DNA of 64,000 nucleotides from Kumtagia sp963829135 (GCA_963829135.1 CAWHHO010000010.1:1-64000), one strand, 5' to 3'. Counted from the first letter of the stretch, positions 1-8,321 are shown. Program-made: numbers and translations. The notes: a model not told the origin generated them from the sequence alone.

Positions 1-20
1 GTCGAGGCGAAGCCGAGACG

Positions 21-135
21 GATGAGGGGTGTTCCAGCTTGAGAACACCATATCCGGCCAACACCCTCATCCGACCTCACCTTCGCTTCGCTACGGTTCG
101 GCCACCTTCTCCCACAAAGGGAGAAGGGGAGGAGT
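21..135. repeat. RIME-like intergenic palindromic repeat
   Basis: Two nested dyads lie between the left edge and rpoH. GATGAGGGGTGTT near 21-33 is mirrored by AACACCCTCATC at 60-71, and CCTTCTCCC at 105-113 is mirrored by GGGAGAAGG at 119-127. The stretch has the look of the short mosaic palindromic elements scattered between rhizobial genes. A second element with related CTCTCCC/GGGAGAG arms sits at about 11235-11380. The family assignment is from memory of such repeats, not from a search. Confidence 0.55.
105..127 (-). terminator. Hairpin just downstream of rpoH
   Basis: A perfect 9-bp stem (CCTTCTCCC / GGGAGAAGG) with a 5-nt loop starts 12 nt past the rpoH stop codon on the minus strand. 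There is no strong U-run, so termination could be weak. It is also part of the palindromic repeat at the left edge. Confidence 0.45.
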
Positions 136-139
136 GCCT

Positions 140-1051
140 TTACATCGCCGGCTGAGCATCGATGGTGCGAAGCGACTGCGCCTGACGCTTGGCGGCGGCC
201 TTCACCGCGTCCTGCACCTTCTCGAAGGCGCGCACCTCGATCTGGCGAACGCGCTCGCGGCTGATGCCGAATTCCGCCGAGAGATCTTCCAGCGTCAGCG
301 GATCGTCGGCAAGACGGCGTGCCTCGAAGATGCGGCGTTCGCGCTCGTTGAGCACCGCCATTGCGTTGGTCAGCATGCCGCGCCGGTTTTCCAACTCGTC
401 CTGCTCGATCAACACATCTTCCTGGCTCTCATGGTCGTCCACAAGCCAGTCCTGCCACTCACCGGACTCACCCTCGGTCGCGCGGATCGGCGCGTTGAGC
501 GAAGCGTCACCCGAGAGCCGGCGGTTCATAGAAACCACCTCTTCCTCGGAGACGTTGAGGCGCGTGGCGATCTCGGTCACCTGGTCAGGCTTGAGGTCGC
601 CGTCATCCAGCGCCTGGATCTTGCCCTTCACCTTGCGTAGATTGAAGAACAGCCGCTTCTGATTGGCGGTTGTTCCCATCTTCACCAAGCTCCACGAGCG
701 CAATATATACTCCTGGATCGACGCCTTGATCCACCACATGGCGTAGGTCGCCAGCCGGAATCCTCGCTCCGGCTCGAATTTCTTGACCGCCTGCATGAGG
801 CCGACATTGCCTTCGGAAATGACTTCGCCGATCGGCAGGCCGTAGCCGCGATATCCCATCGCGATCTTCGCCACGAGGCGCAGATGGCTGGTGACAAGCT
901 TGTGGGCCGCGCCGGTGTCTTCATGCTCCTGATACCGCTTGGCAAGCATGTACTCCTGCTGCGGCTCGAGCATCGGGAAGCGGCGTATTTCTTCCATATA
1001 ACGGGCAAGGCCGCCTTCGCCGGAAACGATACTGGGTAGTGACTGGGCCAT
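140..1051 (-). CDS. rpoH: RNA polymerase sigma-32 factor RpoH
   Basis: This is the alternative sigma factor that directs core RNA polymerase to heat-shock promoters. The 303-residue product has the usual RpoH length. Region 2 runs from about residue 50 to 125 and contains the ATYAMWWIKASIQEYILRSW core-binding and -10 recognition stretch. The RpoH-specific box follows as QKRLFFNLR at 131-139. A C-terminal region 4 helix-turn-helix ends in GISRERVRQIEVRAFEKV. The start MAQSLPS is the usual one for rhizobial RpoH. The gene stands alone, with a candidate promoter about 90 nt upstream. Rhizobia often carry two rpoH copies; which paralogue this is cannot be told from the window. Confidence 0.95.
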   Translation of the reverse strand: MAQSLPSIVSGEGGLARYMEEIRRFPMLEPQQEYMLAKRYQEHEDTGAAHKLVTSHLRLVAKIAMGYRGYGLPIGEVISEGNVGLMQAVKKFEPERGFRLATYAMWWIKASIQEYILRSWSLVKMGTTANQKRLFFNLRKVKGKIQALDDGDLKPDQVTEIATRLNVSEEEVVSMNRRLSGDASLNAPIRATEGESGEWQDWLVDDHESQEDVLIEQDELENRRGMLTNAMAVLNERERRIFEARRLADDPLTLEDLSAEFGISRERVRQIEVRAFEKVQDAVKAAAKRQAQSLRTIDAQPAM

Positions 1052-1141
1052 CTAAGCACCCTCCTCTCTCGAAAGTGCCCCCTGATCAAGGCGGGCATAT
1101 GGCGCTGCACGCATTTTCGCCGCACTGCACCAAAACACATT

Positions 1142-1169
1142 TATATAGGAACAAACAGGGAAAATCCAA
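1142..1169 (-). promoter_or_regulatory. rpoH: Candidate rpoH promoter
   Basis: On the minus strand TTGGAT (1169-1164) and TATATA (1147-1142) are separated by 16 nt. This resembles a housekeeping sigma-70 promoter, in an AT-rich pocket of an otherwise GC-rich region, 91 nt upstream of the rpoH start. No transcript evidence is available. Confidence 0.35.
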
Positions 1170-1229
1170 CATTTGTTCACGACAAGCCACTGCCTCACAT
1201 CAAAGTGAACATCGGTTAGTCGGTAACCA

Positions 1230-2278
1230 TTAGATACCGCGAAACGCGTCGACGAGTCCAGCCAAATCCGCAGGCATCGGCGCTTCGAAACGCATGAGCT
1301 CACCTGTGACCGGATGGCGGAATGCGAGCAGCCACGCATGCAGCGCCTGTCTCGGAAACGTCTCCACCAGGCCCCTCACCGGCTCGGGCAGGCGGTTGGC
1401 CTTTGTGCGGAAACGCCTGCCCGTAGTCGCGATCACCAATCAGCGGATGGCCAATATGCGCCATATGCACGCGGATCTGATGAGTGCGGCCCGTCTCAAG
1501 GCGGCATTCGAGCAGCGCCGCCCCGGGGCCGCCCTGCCCTTCGCCGAACCGCTCGAGAACCTCGTAATGCGTGACCGCATGCCGGGCATCCTCGCGGCCT
1601 TCCGGCACGACGGCACGGCGTACGCGGTCGGCGGCCCGGCCAAGCGGCGCATCCACCGTGCCTGCAGCCCGCGCTGGAATGTTCCAGACCAGCGCGTAAT
1701 AGGCACGCTCCAGGTCGCCGGTGCGGCCATGGTCGGCGAAGGCTTCCGACAACGCCTTGTGGGCGCGCGTCGGTCTTTGCCGCCACCATCACGCCGCTTG
1801 TATCCTTGTCGAGCCGGTGCACGATGCCGGGCCGCTTGACCCCGCCAATGCCGGAAAGCGTATCGCCGCAATGATGGATCAGCGCATTGACCAGCGTGCC
1901 GCTCCAGTTGCCGGTACCGGGATGGACGACAAGCCCCACCGGCTTGTCGATCACGATCAGCGCGTCGTCCTCATAGAGGATATCGAGCGGGATATTTTCT
2001 CCCTTCGGCTCCGCCGGCATTGGCGCAGGTAAAGCGATCGTCACCGCCTCGCCGGCGACAACCTTGCGTTTCGGCTCGCTGACAGGTTTGCCGCCGACGC
2101 TCACCGCGCCCTGCTTGATCAGGCCTTGCAGGCGGCTTCGCGAAAAATCACCGCCGAGGCTGGCGGCCAGCCATTGGTCGAGCCGCTGGCCGGCAGCATC
2201 GGCGCCGACGGTCAGGCCTTTCCATATGGCGCCCGCTTCGGTATCAGGATCGCTTTCGCCCAGCCCGGAAGTGTTCAT
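1230..2278 (-). pseudogene. rluD: RluA/RluD-family 23S rRNA pseudouridine synthase, two frameshifts
   Basis: Read through two frame changes this is a full RluD-like enzyme, which isomerises uridines of the 23S rRNA helix 69 region. It has an N-terminal S4 RNA-binding domain (GQRLDQWLAASL, RLQGLIKQGAVSVGGKPV), the catalytic motif GIVHRLDKDTSG and the C-terminal motif RTHQIRVHMAHIGHPLIGD. The first frame breaks after AAKTDA at 1761-1769, where GCGCGC carries one extra base. The second breaks after DYGQAF at 1411-1413, where TTT replaces an expected TT. Removing both bases gives a continuous 348-residue protein of normal length. Either this is a decayed gene or both insertions are sequencing errors. 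The start is ATG at 2278; it overlaps the start codon of the divergent gene. Confidence 0.85.
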
Positions 2279-2663
2279 GATACGGCCCGCATTCGACGAC
2301 GAGAAAGACAAGCCGCTCGATCCAGAAGTCGAGAAGGTACGGAAGAAACTCGTCCGCTTCGTCGCCATCAATCTCGGGCTGTTGCTTTTCGCCCTTATGG
2401 CCGTGGTGGGCGCGATTGTCTACAAGGCCCGCAACGCCGCCGCACCTGCGGCGGCTGCTCAGGCAAGCGACATCCCGGTTCCCGCAGGCAGCGTGCTGGA
2501 AGCGGATATCCCGCTTCCGGCCGGCGCAAAAATCATGTCGCAATCGCTTTCCGGCAATCGGATTGCGATGGACATCGAACTCCCGGGCGGCGCGCGCAGC
2601 CTCCTCGTCTACGACATTGCCGAACGCCGCATCATCGGCCGCTTCGCCGTGACCGCGAAATGA
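2277..2663 (+). CDS. Small single-pass membrane protein of unknown function
   Basis: The 128-residue product starts MIRPAFDDEKDKPLDPEVEK. One hydrophobic helix at about residues 27-48 (FVAINLGLLLFALMAVVGAIVY) is followed by an alanine-rich linker and a roughly 70-residue soluble tail ending ERRIIGRFAVTAK. The topology suggests an inner-membrane anchor with a short periplasmic domain. GGAAG at 2268-2272 supports the ATG at 2277. The start codon interlocks with that of the divergent rluD, and the stop overlaps the next gene by ATGA, so this and the VOC gene are probably translationally coupled. Function unknown; proteins of this shape are commonly found beside rluD in rhizobia. Confidence 0.75.
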   Translation: MIRPAFDDEKDKPLDPEVEKVRKKLVRFVAINLGLLLFALMAVVGAIVYKARNAAAPAAAAQASDIPVPAGSVLEADIPLPAGAKIMSQSLSGNRIAMDIELPGGARSLLVYDIAERRIIGRFAVTAK

Positions 2664-3073
2664 CCGGCCTGGCTCACTCCGCCCCGGCGCGAAAGATAGC
2701 CACCGTTGCGCTGGTCGTCGCCGACTATGACGACGCGATCGCCTGGTATACGCAAAAGCTCGGTTTCAGCTTGCTCGACAACATCGACTTCGGCGATGGC
2801 AAGCGCTGGGTGACAGTCGGCCCGGCAGGCGGCGGTGTTCGCTTGCTGCTGGCGCAAGCCTCCGACGAGGTGCAACGGTCCCGAGTCGGCGACCAGACCG
2901 GGGGGCGGGTGTTCCTGTTCCTGGAAACGGATGATTTTAACCGCGACCATGCCGCCATGCTGGCGGCGGGCGTCGATTTTCGCGAACCGCCGCGTCACGA
3001 AGCCTACGGATCGGTCGCGGTCTTCGCGGATCTCTACGGCAATCTGTGGGATTTGATCCAGCCGAAGCAGTGA
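2660..3073 (+). CDS. VOC (glyoxalase/bleomycin-resistance fold) family protein
   Basis: The 137-residue product is a single vicinal-oxygen-chelate unit made of two beta-alpha-beta-beta-beta modules. The first begins IATVALVVADYDDAIAWYTQKLGFSLLDN and the second carries GGRVFLFLETDDFNRDHAAMLAAGVDF and ends VAVFADLYGNLWDLIQP, a typical module end. The family includes lyases, dioxygenases and binding proteins acting on small substrates. The substrate here cannot be inferred. The start codon overlaps the upstream stop (ATGA), so the two genes form a pair. Confidence 0.8.
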   Translation: MTGLAHSAPARKIATVALVVADYDDAIAWYTQKLGFSLLDNIDFGDGKRWVTVGPAGGGVRLLLAQASDEVQRSRVGDQTGGRVFLFLETDDFNRDHAAMLAAGVDFREPPRHEAYGSVAVFADLYGNLWDLIQPKQ

Positions 3074-3152
3074 AGGCGCTCGCCCAAAATCCCACGACCA
3101 AACCCCGTTGCTTTTTCTGAAACCACAGCATAGATACGGACCTTCTGGCTAA

Positions 3153-3227
3153 GCGCCCATCGTCTAGCGGTTAGGACGGCGCCCTCTCACGGCGCAAACA
3201 GGGGTTCGATTCCCCTTGGGCGTACCA
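3153..3227 (+). tRNA. tRNA-Glu (CTC)
   Basis: A complete cloverleaf with a 3' CCA encoded in the DNA. The acceptor pairs GCGCCCA with TGGGCGT. The anticodon stem GCGCC/GGCGC encloses the loop CTCTCAC with anticodon CTC at 3186-3188. The T-arm is GGGGT TCGATTC and its complement. Confidence 0.95.
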
Positions 3228-3318
3228 GAAAAATCAAGCACTTAGCTAATCCAGCCTGGCATTTGTTCAACTTGTTCCACTAAGAGGGAGTGAAGCGGGC
3301 TGCGTTGCGTTGGGGTTT

Positions 3319-3336
3319 GTTCGCCGTCTGGCGAAC
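3319..3336 (+). terminator. Strong hairpin downstream of tRNA-Glu
   Basis: GTTCGCC and GGCGAAC pair perfectly around GTCT, and flanking GGGG (3312-3315) and CCCC (3338-3341) can extend the stem. It lies about 90 nt after tRNA-Glu and about 70 nt before the end of the convergent small gene, so it may terminate either. There is no T-run. Confidence 0.35.
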
Positions 3337-3404
3337 GCCCCGCCCCTTCTAGCGACGCGCGGGCTCGACCGGTTCTTTCAAAGTCACCAAGCGTACGCGC
3401 GCAG

Positions 3405-3602
3405 CTAGCGGTTGCTGCTAACGAGATATCGGGTCGCTAGAAGCAAGTGTGCGACCGCGTCAAACAACTGGGTAAACTGAGCGTCCTGCTCTGGAGGGAA
3501 AACGCCCTTTATCATGCCTCGCGTCCGCGTAAGCTTTGCGATATTCGCCATAGCCTGATCGATTTCGTTGTCGTGCTCATTTAGGTCTACAAGCGTGGCC
3601 AT
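3405..3602 (-). CDS. Small hypothetical protein
   Basis: A 65-residue, mostly helical soluble protein beginning MATLVDLNEHDNEIDQAMANIAKL. There is no signal peptide, metal motif or recognisable domain. AAGGAG lies about 10 nt upstream of the ATG on the minus strand, which favours a real gene. It is isolated in a sparse region downstream of tRNA-Glu. Function unknown. Confidence 0.5.
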   Translation of the reverse strand: MATLVDLNEHDNEIDQAMANIAKLTRTRGMIKGVFPPEQDAQFTQLFDAVAHLLLATRYLVSSNR

Positions 3603-3965
3603 TCATGCACTCCTTCGCTTGATTGGAAGGAGAACACGATATCACCTGAACGGCTTCCTAAAATGTCAGGAAGAGACCGACTAACTCAAGCGGAATGGAG
3701 TTTGACCGCGCGTGTTACCGTCCTAGGCGGTTACAATCATTCGTTTCGATCAGCAGCGTCGGCAGTTATGATGACAAATCGCTTCAATTCTGCAGAGGAC
3801 TATGCGAGAGCGTGTTGCACCAGGCATCTGGAAGACTGTGCACGCGATTTCACTATCAGACATACGCTCTCGATACCTGCGCCTGTATAGTGACGCCGAC
3901 TGGTGCATTGTAGCAATAAGTCATCCTGCTTTCCTATGAACTCTATATCTTCGTGAGGGCCAACC
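3603..3965. other. Intergenic region without a supported gene
   Basis: This is 363 nt of lower-GC sequence between the small 3405 gene and the lipoprotein gene. Two short open frames on the plus strand (from 3663 and 3695) overlap each other. Neither has coding-like composition or a convincing ribosome site. No repeat or RNA gene was seen. Confidence 0.5.
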
Positions 3966-4289
3966 GTGACCAACATTCACCGCTTTGCAGTCGGCGCCGT
4001 ATTGCTCGCACTCGCCGGCTGCCAGACCGACGAAGACACCGGAACGGCCATGGCATCCAGCCCATTGGAGCCAGCGGCCATGGACGCTAACGTGCCGAAA
4101 GTTGCCGAGGATGCCTGCCTGAAAGAGGTGGGTCGAACCACCAAAAGCACCCAGCTTGTCGTGCTTGAGAAAGCCTATTCCGAACAGAATTCACAAGTGA
4201 AGATCGGCGTCGGTCCGGCACGGGCGCCTTGGCTATGCATGACCTCGAACAGCGGAGTCGTGGCAAGCGTAATTTCGACTGCCGAATGA
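3966..4289 (+). CDS. Small putative lipoprotein
   Basis: The 107-residue product starts at GTG with GAGGG 9 nt upstream. A short signal peptide ends in the lipobox LALAGC, putting the lipidated cysteine at residue 19. The mature part has two further cysteines (EDACLKEV and PWLCMTSN), which could form a disulfide, and a short beta-rich segment QVKIGVGPARAPWLCMTSNSGVVASVIS. This looks like a small periplasm-facing lipoprotein of the type common in rhizobia. Function unknown; no neighbour suggests a role. Confidence 0.7.
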   Translation: MTNIHRFAVGAVLLALAGCQTDEDTGTAMASSPLEPAAMDANVPKVAEDACLKEVGRTTKSTQLVVLEKAYSEQNSQVKIGVGPARAPWLCMTSNSGVVASVISTAE

Positions 4290-4646
4290 ACTGCGCAGCG
4301 CTCAACTCTGAATGCCGGAGTCCCCCCATCGGCGAAGCCGGCAAGGTACGCGTGCCAGTTTTATGAAACTGCCGACGGCACGCTTCCGCGAGCCGTCCGA
4401 ACTTCGCCCGTACAGTAGCGGTCACGTGTTTGGGATGACGTGCGGCAGATGCCTTCACATTAGCAGTCGCTTCGATGCATCCTTGGCAAGGGATATGCCG
4501 GGAATATCAGCATCGATCTCGGTTGCAGGACCGCAAGATGGCTGCCAACTCGTTTTTCCTGGTTGCAGCGATGGCCTGCAGAAGCCGCACAGTTATGCCA
4601 CGCCCGGCTGTGTCCGCCTGTGTCGGTGCGGGACATATCGTCAATT
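4290..4646. other. Intergenic region without a supported gene
   Basis: This is 357 nt between two small genes. An open frame from 4312 to 4650 on the plus strand is compositionally unlike its neighbours (many Arg, Ser and Cys residues) and has no ribosome site, so it is not called. No repeat, RNA gene or clear terminator was recognised. Confidence 0.5.
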
Positions 4647-4862
4647 CTAGTCGGGCTGCTTAAGCGAGGCATCGTCCGAGGTGGGGACTATATCATCCTC
4701 CGTACCCTTGCTCTTCGGCGCTGGCCAAGGCCGCGGGCCGTATCGGTGCCCGATGATTGCACCACTGTTCTCTGGAGAGAGCATGCGCTCCAAAGCCTTG
4801 ACACGGGCGAGGGCCGCGTCGCGTTCTCTTGTGAGGCGGGCGATTATCTCGTCTTTCTTCAT
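4647..4862 (-). CDS. Small coiled-coil hypothetical protein
   Basis: The 71-residue product begins MKKDEIIARLTRERDAALARVKALERML, a charged heptad-like helix of about 28 residues. A proline-rich linker (YGPRPWPAPKSKG) and an acidic tail follow. AGAAGAGGG lies about 8 nt upstream of the ATG. The frame stays open upstream to 5066, but that extension has no helical or coding-like character, so the internal ATG is preferred. Function unknown. Confidence 0.45.
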   Translation of the reverse strand: MKKDEIIARLTRERDAALARVKALERMLSPENSGAIIGHRYGPRPWPAPKSKGTEDDIVPTSDDASLKQPD

Positions 4863-5183
4863 GGATCCCTCTTCTGCACTGGTAGCCAATTGCCGCGGCG
4901 GCACCCGACTTACGCTGAAGATTGGAGGACGGGGGCCTTTGTGCCAAGTAAACATTCCGAAATTGCCAATCTGCAGTTCGCACGTCCTGAGCCACTTCTG
5001 GAGCGCTAAGCCTTCGCGGGAGCCGGCTTGCGTATCTTTGCCGGCATTCCAATCCTGACCTGTCATCTGCGGATTCTCAACTCAGGCCGCGCCGCCACAC
5101 GTCGGCCCGGCCGATGAATGAAATCGTTGACGCACGGCGAGCGCCGGAATCCATTGAACGCGGCTGAATCTGTGGAGGCTTCT
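4863..5183. other. Intergenic region without a supported gene
   Basis: This is 321 nt between the divergent coiled-coil gene and the hydrolase gene, and it presumably holds both promoters. Overlapping short frames exist on both strands but none has a ribosome site or family features. GGAGG at 5174-5178 serves the downstream hydrolase. Confidence 0.5.
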
Positions 5184-6035
5184 ATGGTTCGCTTGTTCAA
5201 GACGATTGCCTTGTTGATGCTCTTTTTCCTGCCAGCCGCTTTCGCTACGGCGGAGGAGCGATGGCAGACCCTACCAGAGGCGGGAGTTCTTCCGGTACCG
5301 GCGGAAAGCGGCTACGCGCCAGTGAACGGTATCCAAATGTATTACGCAGTGTTCGGCTCGGGCGATCCGATCCTCCTCATCCACGGTGGCCTGGGCCACG
5401 CCGATATCTGGGCAAGTCAGGTTGCGGAGATGTCGAAGACGCACAGGGTGATCGTAGCCGACAGCCGGGGCCATGGTCGCTCGTCGCGCACGGAAGAGCC
5501 CTACGGCTACGACCTTTTGGCATCCGACTATGTCGCGCTGCTCGACTTTTTGAAGGTCGACAAGACTGCCCTGGTCGGATGGAGCGACGGCGGCATCATC
5601 GGTATCGGCATCGCGATGACCCATCCTGAGCGGTTGACAAGGCTCTACGCGCAAGCGGCCAATGTCACCGTCGATGGCATTGATCCAGGCGTGGCGACCA
5701 ACCAAACATTCGGCGACTACATCAAGCGCATGGGCGAGGACTATAAGAAAATGTCGAAGACGCCGGACCAGTACGACGCTTTCGTAAAGCAGATCAGCCA
5801 TATGTGGGAGACCCAGCCGAACTGGTCGAAGGAGCAGTTGGCCAAGATCACCACGCCGACGGCAATCGTCGCCGGCGACCATGACGAGGCGATCAAACGC
5901 GCGCATACAAAATACATGGCGTCGGTGATTCCGGGCGCGAAGCTGATCATCCTGCCCAACGCCAGTCATTTCGCCATGCTGCAGGCACCGGACGAATATA
6001 CAAGGTCGGCTTTGGAGTTCATTGATGCGAAATAG
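5184..6035 (+). CDS. Secreted alpha/beta hydrolase
   Basis: The 283-residue protein has an N-terminal signal peptide (MVRLFKTIALLMLFFLPAAFATA) and then an alpha/beta-hydrolase fold. The oxyanion region is ILLIHGGLGHADIW. The nucleophile elbow GWSDGG supplies the serine, a likely acid lies in IVAGDHDEAI, and the histidine is in LPNASHFAMLQAP. The fold acts on esters, lactones or halides; the substrate is not inferable. Export suggests it works in the periplasm. The start at 5184 is chosen because GGAGG lies 6 nt upstream and the signal peptide begins there. The frame is open from 5118, but without sensible sequence. Confidence 0.85.
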   Translation: MVRLFKTIALLMLFFLPAAFATAEERWQTLPEAGVLPVPAESGYAPVNGIQMYYAVFGSGDPILLIHGGLGHADIWASQVAEMSKTHRVIVADSRGHGRSSRTEEPYGYDLLASDYVALLDFLKVDKTALVGWSDGGIIGIGIAMTHPERLTRLYAQAANVTVDGIDPGVATNQTFGDYIKRMGEDYKKMSKTPDQYDAFVKQISHMWETQPNWSKEQLAKITTPTAIVAGDHDEAIKRAHTKYMASVIPGAKLIILPNASHFAMLQAPDEYTRSALEFIDAK

Positions 6036-6113
6036 CTACGGTGGCGAGAGGTACACGCCTCGGAGGGAGAAGCCGATGACTATCAGTCTTGGCTTAACGC
6101 AGTCCCCCCTCAA

Positions 6114-6296
6114 CTAGTCCGAACGGGGCGGCCGCTGCGCATCCAGCAGTCGGTCCAGTTTCGACGAAAGCAAGTGGATCTGATAGGAAAGCGCGTGCCC
6201 GCCGAGCCACAGGAAAGCCGCGAGCTTATGATTGAGATAAAACATGATCGTCGCAAAGCCGACGGCGGAAACGACATAAATCAGGCGAACGGGCAT
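6114..6296 (-). CDS. Small hydrophobic membrane protein
   Basis: The 60-residue product begins MPVRLIYVVSAVGFATIMFYLNHKLAAFLWLGG and contains one or two short hydrophobic helices before a basic tail (LLDAQRPPRSD). GGAG lies about 8 nt upstream of this ATG. A longer frame opens at 6515 but adds an unconvincing arginine-rich leader. Function unknown. It is convergent with the upstream hydrolase gene. Confidence 0.5.
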   Translation of the reverse strand: MPVRLIYVVSAVGFATIMFYLNHKLAAFLWLGGHALSYQIHLLSSKLDRLLDAQRPPRSD

Positions 6297-6544
6297 GAAT
6301 GCTCCTTCAACGGTATGGTAATCGACTGTCATGTTACGCCGTCGACCCGCTGCCTGAAAGCGCCTCAATCCCTCCCGCTGGCCGCTGCGCGCTTGTACCG
6401 GAAGCGCAATGCGCTCGCTTGGAGAGCAGCGGGGCTTTGGCTCTGTAATTGCACCACTCCAGCATTTGCGTTTGAACCAGCTGTGCCGTCTGGTTTCCGA
6501 AACCGCGCGCTCCATATGAAAATCGTTTTGGCAGGAGACATAGA

Positions 6545-7414
6545 ATGACCGACATCGGCAAGGCTGGGACCTTCAAGCTCGGCGACAGCATCGTGAAGCG
6601 CATGGGCTATGGCGCTATGCAACTCGCCGGACCGGGTGTTTTTGGGCCACCGAAGGACCGGAGCGCCGCAGTAGCCGTCCTGCGCGAGGCCGTAGCGAGC
6701 GGCGTGAACCATATCGACACAAGCGATTATTACGGCCCGTATGTCACCAACGAGATTATCCGCGAGGCTCTGCACCCCTATCCCCAAGATCTGATCATTG
6801 TCACCAAAATCGGCGCCGTGCGCGGTGATGACGCGTCCTGGAATCCGGCACTGAAACCGGCGGAACTGGCGTCGGCGGTTCATGACAACCTTCGAAACCT
6901 TGGACTTGAGGCGATGGATGTCGTCAATCTACGCATCGTAGGCGACGGCCACGGTCCGGGCGAAGGTTCAATTGAGGAGCCGCTAGCCGCGCTGGCCGAT
7001 CTTCAGCGCAAGGGGCTCGTGCGCCATATCGGCCTAAGCAACGTGACGCGCAAGCAAATCGTTCAGGGTCGCTCTATCGCCGAAATCGTTTGTATTCAGA
7101 ATCAATACAACCTCGCACATCGCGAGGACGATGAGTTGATCGATGAATTGGCCGAAAGCGGCACCGCCTACGTGCCATTCTTCCCGCTCGGCGGCTTTTC
7201 GCCACTGCAATCATCGACCCTGTCGGCCGTGGCTGAGCGATTGCACGCCACACCCATGCAGGTGGCCCTCGCCTGGCTGCTTCGCCGGTCGCCTAACATA
7301 TTGCTGATTCCGGGTACCTCGTCGGTCGCGCACCTGCGCGAAAACCTCGCCGCGGTCGATCTTGAGCTGCCTGCCGACGCGCTGGAAGAGCTTGGCAGCA
7401 TGGAGGACCGGTAG
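6545..7414 (+). CDS. Aldo/keto reductase, PdxI/YdbC-like
   Basis: The 289-residue AKR-superfamily protein resembles E. coli YdbC (PdxI, an NADPH-dependent pyridoxal reductase/pyridoxine 4-dehydrogenase) in several long signature stretches. These include SGVNHIDTSDYYGP (catalytic Asp and Tyr), IIVTKIGA (Lys), GLVRHIGLSNVT, YVPFFPLGGFSPLQSS and PNILLIPGTSSVAHLRENL. The position usually occupied by the AKR catalytic His lies in DVVNLRIVG, where an Arg stands instead. As remembered, YdbC relatives share this. A role in pyridoxal salvage or detoxification is inference. GGAGA lies 7 nt upstream of the ATG. The gene is monocistronic. Confidence 0.85.
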   Translation: MTDIGKAGTFKLGDSIVKRMGYGAMQLAGPGVFGPPKDRSAAVAVLREAVASGVNHIDTSDYYGPYVTNEIIREALHPYPQDLIIVTKIGAVRGDDASWNPALKPAELASAVHDNLRNLGLEAMDVVNLRIVGDGHGPGEGSIEEPLAALADLQRKGLVRHIGLSNVTRKQIVQGRSIAEIVCIQNQYNLAHREDDELIDELAESGTAYVPFFPLGGFSPLQSSTLSAVAERLHATPMQVALAWLLRRSPNILLIPGTSSVAHLRENLAAVDLELPADALEELGSMEDR

Positions 7415-7530
7415 GACGGGCGGGGCGTCGCAGACTGCGACCCTCGACACGCAACCAGCTACGTCAGCGCGCATCGCCCACCCCGACGGTCGGCGGATGC
7501 TTTTCAGGGCGTAGTTGCCTGCAAGTAGCC

Positions 7531-7701
7531 CTAGCGGCCGTTCATTGCGATGGTCCCGCCCCGGCCTTGATGCGAACAGGACGCGCCGGTCATTCCGCAA
7601 TTGTTTGCCTTATAGCCATCCGAGAATGAGACCGATTGGCAGCTGGACAGCCCCGCGAGCATTGCCCATGCAACGAGAAGGCGAAAGGGCTTTGTTGGCA
7701 T
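7531..7701 (-). CDS. Very small putative lipoprotein
   Basis: The 56-residue product begins MPTKPFRLLVAWAMLAGLSSCQSVSF, a signal peptide with the lipobox GLSSC and lipidated Cys at residue 21. The short mature peptide has two more cysteines and ends in a glycine-rich tail. This size and pattern is common among rhizobial surface lipoproteins of unknown role. The only other candidate on this strand is the frame from 8135, whose tail overlaps it. Confidence 0.5.
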   Translation of the reverse strand: MPTKPFRLLVAWAMLAGLSSCQSVSFSDGYKANNCGMTGASCSHQGRGGTIAMNGR

Positions 7702-8135
7702 CTTAACCTCGCGAAGCCGGCGGATTTGTAGAAAGCCGAAGGGACCACCCTGACTGGGAGGAAACGGTAAGAGGGGTCTGCGACAGGGAGATGACGACCC
7801 ATCGCATTGCACAATCCACTTGGCGGAGCCTTTTTGAATATCACGTCACCTTTGCTGTGGACTTGCGTTTCTTCAGTTTTTTCGAAGACTTCGCCTTCGC
7901 CACCCGCGCCACTCTTCCGCAGATCCATGGCGGCTCCATGCAGAGCGCGCGACTTGGTAAGGTCGGTGTCAGCCATTTCGATCATCGCCGCAAAGGCAGC
8001 CCGGGTGATCTCGGATTTCGAAGCTTTTGGAAACTCTGCCTTCACTGTGGAGAGCATCTTCTTAGGCGTCAATCCGTTCGGCAGAAGCCGTAAAATCACA
8101 GCCTTCAGCAACGCTTGAGTGTCTTCCTTCGCCAT
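7590..8135 (-). CDS. Hypothetical protein, reliable only in its N-terminal half
   Basis: The product begins MAKEDTQALLKAVILRLLPNGLTPKKMLSTVKAEFPKASKSE. About 75 residues of helical, lysine-rich sequence (to AAMDLRKSG) look genuinely coded. The remainder, after roughly residue 100 (from about 7840 down), loses that character and overlaps the lipoprotein gene at 7531-7701. The true end may therefore be hidden by a frameshift near the A-run at about 7831-7836. GGGAG lies 7 nt upstream of the ATG at 8135. No domain recognised. Confidence 0.4.
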   Translation of the reverse strand: MAKEDTQALLKAVILRLLPNGLTPKKMLSTVKAEFPKASKSEITRAAFAAMIEMADTDLTKSRALHGAAMDLRKSGAGGEGEVFEKTEETQVHSKGDVIFKKAPPSGLCNAMGRHLPVADPSYRFLPVRVVPSAFYKSAGFARLRCQQSPFAFSLHGQCSRGCPAANRSHSRMAIRQTIAE

Positions 8136-8321
8136 AGGCATTCTCCCGTAACGAACGCCCTAGGGTATGAGAACAATCGGCGTTGTGCCAGTCTCAAATC
8201 AGCGATCACGTTCTCCGCGACCGGAGGAGAGCGTCCCGCGTGATCTGGCCAAATCGCCCTTTTTGCATGAATTGTGACTGGGTATGGGACGCCACGCCTC
8301 TGCTGGCAAACGGCAAGACCT

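Noticed and set aside
29..662. Two plus-strand open frames opposite rpoH
   Set aside because: They are antisense shadows of the clear rpoH coding sequence and show no family features.
4312..4650. A 112-residue plus-strand open frame
   Set aside because: Arg/Ser/Cys-rich composition, no ribosome site and no recognisable domain.
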